From the NCBI GenBank assembly GCA_977017575.1, contig CDRNVI010000007.1:300102-364101 (forward strand): a DNA stretch of 64,000 bases, given 5' to 3'. This DNA is from Paramoeba atlantica. Its lineage: Eukaryota; Discosea. The position numbers and the translations under genes are program-made. Positions 50,286 through 57,725 of the stretch are shown here, one piece after another. The number at the start of each line of letters is the position of its first letter. Position 1 is the stretch's first letter. Under the pieces are notes generated by a model. That model saw only the letters and a program-made list of their open reading frames with translations. It did no database searches and had not been told where the DNA came from.

Positions 50286-51056
50286 ATGTCAAAATCTGTG
50301 TCTTGGAAGTATTCTTACATGCATCAGGCCTTATTTGTGTGGTTCTCACTTTTCTTCTGCGCCGACGAAGTTGGATACGTGAATCGAGCAGCCAAAGTCG
50401 ATGCTAGATTATTTCCGCAAGATACGAAGCTATGGAAATTTATTGAAAACTGGAAAACCCAACCCAAAGGATGGGTTCTACCGAACGCAAAGCAACGAAG
50501 CGCTGCTTCTGTTTGTTCATGGGAGGGAATATTATGTGATTCATCGGGTATTGTCCGTACCTTGGATTGTACCGATAAGGGTCTTGAAGGAAATATCACA
50601 CTTGTATACCTTCCTGACAGTTCGCGTCAGCTGCACATCGGTCGAAACAAATTTACAGGGATATTAGACGTAGCTGATTTACCCCCTCTCATTAGTTCCT
50701 TTTCTTCACATTATAACTTACATTACGGCGGAATTGATCTTTCTCTTCTACCTCCCCCAACAGAGACGCTGCGTCTTCAAAATAATAAATTATCTGGCTC
50801 ACTCATCTTTTCTTCCCTTCCAAAACTTATTAGAAAGATAGATTTGAGTCGTAATTGCTTTAGCGGCTTACTTTCTTTGGAACATCTTCCACAGTCTCTC
50901 CGATACTTATATCTGGCGCATAATAATTTTTCTGGACGAATAGTCTTTGGAAAATGGTTTCAAAATGCCGATATTTCCGTTACTTTGGAGGGAAATCAGT
51001 TAAGATGTAATTCGGCACCTGATGGAGTCTTCTTTGGTACGCAGCAAGAGTCTTGA
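50286..51056 (+). CDS. secreted or surface leucine-rich-repeat protein
   Basis: Starting at ATG 50286 the product begins MSKSVSWKYSYMHQALFVWF, a signal peptide whose hydrophobic core runs to about residue 25. A plant-like LRR cap follows (W-K-F-I-E-N-W ... VCSWEGILCDSSGIVRTLDC). About six repeats of 22-23 residues come next (LPDSSRQLHIGRNKFTGIL, LPPPTETLRLQNNKLSGSL, LPQSLRYLYLAHNNFSGRI). The C-terminus has one Cys (QLRCNSAPDG). There is no transmembrane anchor after the repeats, so it may be secreted. It is the second of three LRR genes in the window, 0.35 kb before the third. Confidence 0.85.
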   Translation: MSKSVSWKYSYMHQALFVWFSLFFCADEVGYVNRAAKVDARLFPQDTKLWKFIENWKTQPKGWVLPNAKQRSAASVCSWEGILCDSSGIVRTLDCTDKGLEGNITLVYLPDSSRQLHIGRNKFTGILDVADLPPLISSFSSHYNLHYGGIDLSLLPPPTETLRLQNNKLSGSLIFSSLPKLIRKIDLSRNCFSGLLSLEHLPQSLRYLYLAHNNFSGRIVFGKWFQNADISVTLEGNQLRCNSAPDGVFFGTQQES

Positions 51057-51407
51057 CTATTGAATCATAATTCTATATTGGATTGAAAGGTGGTGCAAAG
51101 TGTCTTACTGTTTGTCTCTTACCCTTTTCTTTCTTTAATTAAGATCCACCAGAACTCTTGTTCTTCGAAGAAATAAAGTTTTATAGCGCAAAGCAGCTTA
51201 GAATTTCGAAATCAGTTGAATGCCAAAGAAATTAAGTCCAAAAACAACTAGCTCTCACGGTACAAATTTTAGCCCTCCCCCGGAAATTGGACCCCCATGC
51301 ATATTTCAACGGGTAAAATTTAAGCTTATTATTATTTCATGGGTTTGCGATACTTGGCCAAAGTCATCTTTGCCAATAGTTGTACGATTCAACAGCTTTC
51401 TTTACTC

Positions 51408-52088
51408 ATGGCTGATTCAGATGTGGTTCGAAGCGGTAAAGTACGCGGTACAACTGTTCCTGTAGAATACGAATTGTCTCGGCTAGTTTCAAATATCTCA
51501 AATCCACACAAGAGTTGGACAACTCACAATACAGTCGAGAAATGGCAGGGTGTAATTTTCGACAATGAAATAAACGCTGTACACTCTATACGATGGGGTC
51601 GTGATCCAAAAACAAATCCTTTTTACTTCACTCCAGAATATTGTGGATCTATTCTTTGGGAATATTTATCGGAAGGTCTCGTGCTTTTTGATGTGGCGTT
51701 CAACGCCCTAGAAGGGCACGTCCCTTTGGCTAAACTTCCTTCTACTTTGCAACGAATGTACGTTCAGGTAAACAAACATATAGGTCCTATTGATCTGCAG
51801 AATCTCCCATGCTTCCTAACGGAGCTGAATTTGAGCTTTAACGACTTTTCTGGTTCTGTTGCCTTTAATCGCCTTCCTCAAAGCCTGGAAATTCTCCTAC
51901 TTCATTCAAATAGTTTTCACGGGTCTCTTGATCTGACCCACCTCCCTCCTTCCCTTCGTTTTTTGAATTTGGAGGACAACTGTTTCGAAGGAGATGTTGA
52001 TCTTTCTCTTTTGAACGACAAACTTGATTTACGTCTTCCGCGGAATAAAGATCTGAGAGCGCATGGCCTGCGCTGTCAGCCCCAATAA
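51408..52088 (+). CDS. leucine-rich-repeat protein, cytosolic type
   Basis: ATG 51408 (MADSDVVRSGKVRGTTVPVE) is preferred to 51339, because an acceptor-like TTCAACAG lies at 51388-51395 between them. About 226 residues follow. PVEYELSRLVSNISNPHKSW matches the start of the 24.7-kb LRR protein (PVEYKLDRFFVNVTNRPASW), so the two are paralogues. About six repeats follow (LPSTLQRMYVQVNKHIGPI, LPCFLTELNLSFNDFSGSV, LPQSLEILLLHSNSFHGSL, LPPSLRFLNLEDNCFEGDV). The usual W-x-G-V-x-C cap is degenerate (WQGVIFDNE), so its N-terminal disulfide is lost. There is no signal peptide. Confidence 0.82.
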   Translation: MADSDVVRSGKVRGTTVPVEYELSRLVSNISNPHKSWTTHNTVEKWQGVIFDNEINAVHSIRWGRDPKTNPFYFTPEYCGSILWEYLSEGLVLFDVAFNALEGHVPLAKLPSTLQRMYVQVNKHIGPIDLQNLPCFLTELNLSFNDFSGSVAFNRLPQSLEILLLHSNSFHGSLDLTHLPPSLRFLNLEDNCFEGDVDLSLLNDKLDLRLPRNKDLRAHGLRCQPQ

Positions 52089-52483
52089 TAGCATGCGTTA
52101 TAAGCGATAAATTGCGGTGGTTGCATGACTATCGCTCCACTCTCGATTGTAAGAATTGCCGGTATTTTATGGAAAATAAACCCCAAAATCCACTAAGTTC
52201 CAAAAATACACTAACTAAAATAATTCCTTATAATTTAGTTCCTTGTACCATGTTATGATCAGGGTTCGACTTTCCGGTGGAATACGCTGATTTGGGGGAG
52301 AGGAAGCCCGATATATCTTGACCATTAAGGAAAAAACTGAAAAAATGGATTTCTTTAGGGTGGACAAAAAGAAATCGGGGTTTTCGACAAAACTTTTAAT
52401 GTCTCTGAAGAAAAAATGTCGCTCTAGTGAAAAGAATATCGGATTCGAGACGATTGGTTAGAAAAACAGTCTCATACCAAATA
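52089..52483. other. intergenic region
   Basis: AT-rich spacer without recognisable content, ending at a small transposable element. Confidence 0.4.
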
Positions 52484-52832
52484 AACCCTGTTCCGGGTTA
52501 TTGTGCACTTATTGTGCAGGGGGGGCACAATAAGTGGAAACAACCACTATTATTGTGCCCCCCCCTCCCAAATGTGGCGCCGCCAGGCGGCGCCGTAATT
52601 TTTTGGTGGTTTTTTGTTTCCATTTTCTCAAAAATAACGTAGTTTGTTCAACAACGCATCCCTTAAATTGAACTTATTCTGCACATGAACGTGTTTGTCC
52701 ACAAAAAAGGTGCAGCGAAGCGGCGCCAAATTTTTTTTTACCTTTTTTTTTGGTTTTCCAATATTTACATGTAGTTATTGTGCCTAGAGCCAGTTATTGT
52801 GCAGGGGGGGCAAAATAACCCGGAACAGGGTT
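52484..52832. mobile_element. 349-bp MITE with nested hairpins
   Basis: Ends AACCCTGTTCCGGGTTATT (left, from 52484) and its inverse (to 52832) abut TA on both sides. Inside are a GGGGGGGCACAATAAGTGG hairpin (52514-52566, six-base loop) and a GGCGCCGCCAGGCGGCGCC palindrome (52575-52593), plus a further ATTGTGCAGGGGGGG motif near the right end. There is no coding capacity. The structure is of the Foldback/MITE type. Confidence 0.85.
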
Positions 52833-52973
52833 TAGTTGCAAGATAGAAGAAATTACAAGACCTGTAGGGGGGGGGTAAATAAAGCTGGACAGGGGTGTAT
52901 AAGCTCGTTTCTAAATCGTTTCTTACCACGCTCATTGTTATCATATCGAAGTTGTGGTGTTGTACAGCTACGC

Positions 52974-52993
52974 ACTAATTATTTGTTTCACAG
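52974..52993 (+). promoter_or_regulatory. splice-acceptor-like site before tepsin
   Basis: ACTAATTATTTGTTTCACAG: an ACTAAT branch-point-like motif, a T-rich tract and CAG, 56 nt before the ATG at 53050. The upstream frame is open but has no ATG. Confidence 0.6.
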
Positions 52994-53049
52994 AAGTTTC
53001 AGACAAAAGTGTCTCTTGTTTAAAGAGTTTTAAAATTAATGAATATTTG

Positions 53050-54891
53050 ATGGATGCATCACTTCTTCGAAAAGCTACTGCAGACACTCCAGATGCGACC
53101 CCAGGTTACCTCTATCGCGAAATCATCACGATGTCCTGTTCCAATCTCTTTGTAATGCGACAAGTAATGCAATACTTAATGTCTAATCTTTCCGAGATCA
53201 CAGCAAGTTCAAGCCCATTCGTCATAATGAAAACACTGAAAGTGATTCAGCAGCTGTGCGAGAGAGGGCATCCTGAAACTCGGAAGGAAGCAATGCGGTA
53301 CATTGAAACATTGAAAAAATGTGCATCTTTTCGAGGTAACATAAATTACGGAAATCAGTGGACGCAAGAGGTTTGTCAGGCTGTTCGATCAACCATCGAA
53401 GTACTGTATGACACTAACAGCTCCCATAAAGGCAGAAGCCATTTCTCAGACACTATTAAGGGAGACTATTCGGGGAGAGGAAGTCATAATGAAAATGACT
53501 TTTCGTCAAAGACGAGCGATCAAAACGGCTCTTATGAAACTTCTGAATTAGTTACCAAAGGCGTTAAACCGAGTTTGGGTCTTATAAAAGGGGGCAAACC
53601 TGAAGCTAGGCTTCTACCACAAGTTTCCACTTTTAAAGTAAAGCGTGAACTATACGTAACACCGCCCTTTCCACATTTTTCTTCTAATGAAAATATAGAA
53701 GATACTGAGCTTCAACAACTCAGAATCTCAACATCCTGCGACGACACGATTTCTGGCGAAAGTGTATTGCAGAATGCATCTGGCTCAGGTGTGATGCATG
53801 ACGAAGTACTGGATGTTCTATCTGAAATAGAAAAACTTGTTCAGTCTACCCGAGCTCCTAAATCAGATGACGTAAAACGCATATTGTCATGCTTAACAGA
53901 CAATGCGTCACATGTCATAGCTAAAATTGACGATACAAAGCTATCAGCAGCAATAAGTGGAAAACTTATTCTTTTTTTAGATGTACGTAAACCATGGCTA
54001 CAACGCTTGAATGCTCTACATATTATCGATATACTCTTGAGAAAAAGTTGGCATGAAGTGCATGCCTTCTTTTTACAAAGCTCGAGAGAAATTCTTCAAA
54101 ATACCTCAGTACCACAATCCTCTGTGCGTAGTAAAGCACGTGCAGTACTGAAGCTCCTGCAAGAAAATTTTAAGGCAACAGACTTCATAGATAATAATGA
54201 AGATTTCTCTGAGACCCGTCTTAAAATTTCAGGTCAAGAAGGTAAAAAGAATGTCTCGGATATTACTGTCTCGGATCCTATTAAAGAACTTTTTCTGACT
54301 ACATCAAGTGCAGGAAGAAACATTCAAGAAACATCAAACATACGCTGTGAAAATGTAGGTCGTCCAACTTTTTGTTCTCCTGATTCCGGTCTTGATACTT
54401 TCTTTCCATCAGGTGGGAATTCGGGCGACGTACGAAGTAGTAGCAAATCACACAGGTTAACTCGAACATTAGATCGAACACAAACAAGTATCGGTGACGT
54501 TACGCCATCTCTTTACGATAATGATTATCGCAAAAGGATTACTAATCTTTTTCCTCCACAAAGCTCATCTCCCTCCGTGGCTCCTTTTCACAGCACTGCA
54601 CAAAATTTTCCCATGGCGCCAATCGTATTTCATGGATTGAATTTAGCGACAAGAGATTCCATTCCCGACACCTCATCTAGTTTCACCCAGCATGTCCACG
54701 CTGGTATGAACTCGGATAAAATGTGCACCAAACAGGAAAAACATAGAATTAAAGACGATCACGGCATTATATTTGTTGATCAAGACCGAAAGTCGGACGT
54801 TTCTAGCAAAGATCTTTCTACGAAGCAAGAGGAAAACTCTTTATTTGCACCGTTACAAAAAATTCTTCAAGAAAAATTTGCCACTATGTGA
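53050..54891 (+). CDS. tepsin-like AP-4 accessory protein (ENTH + VHS-like)
   Basis: The first ATG is 53050 (MDASLLRKATADTPDATPGY), giving 613 residues. The N-terminal 125 residues are an ENTH domain of the tepsin kind: LLRKATADTPDATPGYLYRE, VMRQVMQYLMSNLSEI, MKTLKVIQQLCERGHPET. A second helical domain at about residues 255-375 (EVLDVLSEIEKLVQSTRAPK ... LQRLNALHIIDILLRKSW) corresponds to tepsin's VHS-like fold. The linkers are long, Ser-rich and disordered, as in human tepsin, where they carry the AP-4 binding peptides. Tepsin recruits cargo to AP-4 coats at the trans-Golgi. It is the only trafficking-coat gene here. Confidence 0.8.
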   Translation: MDASLLRKATADTPDATPGYLYREIITMSCSNLFVMRQVMQYLMSNLSEITASSSPFVIMKTLKVIQQLCERGHPETRKEAMRYIETLKKCASFRGNINYGNQWTQEVCQAVRSTIEVLYDTNSSHKGRSHFSDTIKGDYSGRGSHNENDFSSKTSDQNGSYETSELVTKGVKPSLGLIKGGKPEARLLPQVSTFKVKRELYVTPPFPHFSSNENIEDTELQQLRISTSCDDTISGESVLQNASGSGVMHDEVLDVLSEIEKLVQSTRAPKSDDVKRILSCLTDNASHVIAKIDDTKLSAAISGKLILFLDVRKPWLQRLNALHIIDILLRKSWHEVHAFFLQSSREILQNTSVPQSSVRSKARAVLKLLQENFKATDFIDNNEDFSETRLKISGQEGKKNVSDITVSDPIKELFLTTSSAGRNIQETSNIRCENVGRPTFCSPDSGLDTFFPSGGNSGDVRSSSKSHRLTRTLDRTQTSIGDVTPSLYDNDYRKRITNLFPPQSSSPSVAPFHSTAQNFPMAPIVFHGLNLATRDSIPDTSSSFTQHVHAGMNSDKMCTKQEKHRIKDDHGIIFVDQDRKSDVSSKDLSTKQEENSLFAPLQKILQEKFATM

Positions 54892-55164
54892 ACAGACACA
54901 GTTTATTCCTTGTATCTCAACCAAAACGACATGCTAAGTTTTGATGCGTTTTTTATGGACTCAAGACTAACTTTACCTCCTACACCTTTACCTACACTGC
55001 ATTTTATAAATTTTACTACCGCCTGTGTATACCACTGTATTTTACACAATAGAAATCCCGTCCAACCTCTAATAATACTATTTCAACGGGGTAAAACCTT
55101 TTTATATAGCGTAATTCAAGCATCGCATACACTATCCCATCCTTTTATATACCTCACCTCACGC

Positions 55165-56085
55165 ATGGGCAGCTCAAACCGCTCGTATGGGAACGATTCA
55201 AGACATGAGTCTCGTCGGGAGAGGCGCCGGGAGACCCGTAATGGTTCACTCGACCGTCGCGAAACCCACCGCAGCCGGGAACGGCGCGACTATGACTACT
55301 CGCAAAGAAGACGCGATGACCGAAGTCCTCGTCGTGACGCAAAGTCAGGCACGAAGGAGTACGATGAACGACGGAGACACGACCCACGCAGCGCTGAGCG
55401 ATACGGCAATAGCGATCGAGGCACCGGAGAGCTATATTCAGAGGCGCGCTATCCAGCTTCCCGCCGGGAGAGGTCTCGAGATCCCGTTTCACGCGACACA
55501 CGGAGAGGGGGGGGGAGCCCCGTACGTGGGGGTCGTTGGGAGGGAGATCGAATGAAACCCCAAAGAGACGCTTCCTCACCAACACCGAAGAGACGTCATG
55601 TTTCGCGAAAAGAAGACCCCGTACGCTGTGAGAGACTGGAAGAATATCCGTTCCTAGATCCGGAAAAGGCGGTGGTGCTTGCCGGAAGCTCACTTGCGGC
55701 CTATCATAAAAGCTTACACAACCGGCTGTATCTGGGGTGTTTGGGTACACAGCTCACGCTGGACGAACTACAGGATGCGCTCTCCACGTATGGGAACGTG
55801 AAAAACATAGGCATGGCCTATGAAAACGATGATTCAGAGGACACTCCACAAAGTAAGGGGTACTGTTTCGTAGATTTCGACGATCCCACTCCTGTGGCTC
55901 GGATATGCCACATGAAACCAGGCACTTTCCGCATCAAAGGGAGGATAGTAAAATTTATGCAACCTCGAATGAATGCCGAAGCGGCCGATAGTCAACGGGT
56001 CATGACTTATGAAGATGCCGTACGCCTCACACAAGCGGGAATCATTGAACTTACCAGTACGGACGCTGTTTCATTGGGTTCATAA
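55165..56085 (+). CDS. RS-rich RRM protein
   Basis: ATG 55165 (MGSSNRSYGNDSRHESRRER), giving 306 residues; no ATG of the open frame above it precedes a pyrimidine-rich stretch as well placed. The first 165 residues are Arg/Ser/Asp/Glu-rich (SLDRRETHRSRERRDYDYSQ), the type of domain found in SR splicing factors. One RRM follows at about residues 190-270 (RLYLGCLGTQLTLDELQDAL, SKGYCFVDFDDPTPVARI), with RNP1 KGYCFVDF and RNP2 LYLGCL. The C-terminal 35 residues are helical. It likely works in pre-mRNA or trans-splicing. The gene is GC-rich. Confidence 0.8.
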   Translation: MGSSNRSYGNDSRHESRRERRRETRNGSLDRRETHRSRERRDYDYSQRRRDDRSPRRDAKSGTKEYDERRRHDPRSAERYGNSDRGTGELYSEARYPASRRERSRDPVSRDTRRGGGSPVRGGRWEGDRMKPQRDASSPTPKRRHVSRKEDPVRCERLEEYPFLDPEKAVVLAGSSLAAYHKSLHNRLYLGCLGTQLTLDELQDALSTYGNVKNIGMAYENDDSEDTPQSKGYCFVDFDDPTPVARICHMKPGTFRIKGRIVKFMQPRMNAEAADSQRVMTYEDAVRLTQAGIIELTSTDAVSLGS

Positions 56086-56470
56086 GGCAAGCTCATGAGT
56101 ATTTCACCATATTTTCCTCGTTGTTGTCATGTGAACATTCCAATTATGATACAGTATTCTAATGTTTGGACGGAAGGCAAAGCACTTAGCGCGAATCTTT
56201 GCCTTATACAGTATAGGCACCCCAAATACGTTGCTTGTGTTTTCTCAGCCCAATGAATCTTTTTTCTTTGACCATTGATCGTTGAGTGCGATTTTAGCGT
56301 ACAGTATGCAGTGTATTTCACAAATAAATCTGAACTTTACTATATCTAAACCTTACTTTTATCATGGCTTGTTCTAACACGTATCTCTATGTAGTTTACG
56401 TGTCTCTGTACAGCATATTGTATGTATCGCATTATAATAATTCCATAAGTTTTCATAAGTTTTAGCAAAA
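56086..56470. other. intergenic region; possible hidden first exon
   Basis: Mostly AT-rich. The folate gene's frame is open upstream to 56449 but has no ATG, so a short 5' exon may be hidden here. I could not locate it. Confidence 0.35.
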
Positions 56471-56494
56471 CACTTTCACTCCTATTTTTTCACA
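56471..56494 (+). promoter_or_regulatory. splice-acceptor-like tract before the folate gene
   Basis: CACTTTCACTCCTATTTTTT leads to CACAAG (56491-56496), with TGTGTAG close behind. The coding match begins within 20 nt, so here the site may be a cis-splice acceptor. Confidence 0.45.
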
Positions 56495-56502
56495 AGCTGT
56501 GT

Positions 56503-57720
56503 AGGGCAAAATTACTCAGCGGGATTGCAATTGCATCTACCCTACGTGAAAACGTCAAAAATCTTATCTCCACGCACCGAGCCCAATGCCTCGCCTCTAA
56601 GATCTCCCTCCCTCACCCGGGCCTCGCCGTGGTCCACGTTGGGGAACCACCCGATGCCCAGTGCTACCTCAGGGCCACAAAAAAGTGCGCCGCTTACTGC
56701 GGCATCCGTGTCCGGTCGTACCCCCTCCCCGCGAATGCCTCCGCGGCCCAGCTCTATGCCCAGCTCTCCATACTCAACCATGATCCCTCCACCCATGGTA
56801 TCCTTCTCCTTTCTCCCCTTCCCCCTTCCCTGATTTCCCCTACCACCTTCTCCGCCATCTCCCCTGCCAAAGACGTGGACGGGGTACACTACGTAAACAC
56901 AGGAAAGCTATGGTGTGACACCACACCGTTGTCTTTTTCCTCTTCTTATCCTTTTGTACATACTTCCGGTTTATTTGATGCTGCTTCCTCCTCTTCTTTT
57001 TCCTCGATCACTTCTAATTGTACCACTGAACAGGAATTCTCCTTGGATTCCTCTTTTTCTAAAAATAAGCAGCGTTCCTTCGAAAAAGGATTCATCTCTG
57101 ACGCCTCTACCTCTGAAAAAAGGTTCGACTCTGATTCACTTTCATCCAATCATAAATTACCGCCCTCTTGTCCCTCTGAAAACACCAACCTCTCCTCTAA
57201 AAAGGACATGTATGTGTCTTCCTCAAACCCCTCGTTATCCTCTAATGAACAACAAGCTAAAACCTCCTTTTTATCCCCTCCGAACACCTCGTTATCCACT
57301 GGAAACCAAAACGAACCAAAAGAAACCTCCTTTTCATCCCCTCCAAACCCCACATTACCCTCCGAAACCCAAAACGAACAACAAGCCGCAACCTCCTTTC
57401 CATCCCCTCCAAACCCCGCATTACCCTCCGAAACCCAAAACGAACAACAGCAAAAAGAGACCTCCTTTTCCTCCTCCTCTTCCTCCTCCTCTTCCTCCTC
57501 CTCTTCCTCCTCATCCTCTTCCCCATCTCCCTCATCTCCCTCCTCATCTTCCCCCCTCCCCCCCCTCCTCCCCTGCACCCCCCTCGCGATCCTCACCCTC
57601 CTCACCGCCCACCACATCCTCCCCCCCTCCCCCCCCTCCCCCCACGTCGTCGTCCTCAGCACCTCCCCCGTCGTCGGCCTCCCCCTCGCACGCCTCCTGC
57701 TCCGCGCCGCCCTCCATATC
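56503..57720 (+). CDS. MTD1/FolD-like methylenetetrahydrofolate dehydrogenase (5' exon and 3' half missing)
   Basis: The frame runs [87 protein letters not shown], and later [19 protein letters not shown] and [19 protein letters not shown]. The order is that of FolD, which oxidises methylene-THF and usually hydrolyses methenyl-THF. The two cyclohydrolase residues are changed: the catalytic Lys (Tyr+4) is Thr in YLRAT, and the Gln of GILVQ is Leu. In yeast the NAD-only enzyme MTD1 has Thr at the same place and shares PCTPLAI. The GRS of the cofactor loop reads STS. About 220 residues of Ser/Pro/Gln repeats split the domain between GKLW and PCTP. No ATG is found at the start, and the gene is cut by bacterial DNA at 57,720. 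Confidence 0.8.
57230..57530 (+). repeat. tandem repeat and poly-Ser tract in the folate gene
   Basis: Near-identical copies of about 70-75 bp encode [19 protein letters not shown] units, followed by a run of TCC/TCT codons for more than 18 Ser in a row. It is in frame. The antisense strand therefore shows spurious long Glu/Arg frames. Confidence 0.85.
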
Positions 57721-57725
57721 TGCAG
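57720..57725. other. junction of eukaryotic and bacterial DNA
   Basis: Left of about 57,720 the sequence is a FolD-like gene with eukaryotic, C-rich codons; from about 57,725 it is a Bacteroidetes SusC gene in another frame. CTGCAG (57720-57725) straddles the join. Both genes are cut inside conserved domains. Confidence 0.85.

Noticed and set aside
54910-55164. 85-codon N-terminal extension of the RS/RRM protein
   Set aside because: It starts with TTG and reads T/C-rich spacer; the RS domain begins at ATG 55165.
57150-57662. Glu/Arg-rich minus-strand frames
   Set aside because: Reverse reading of TCC repeats coding for Ser; no independent evidence.
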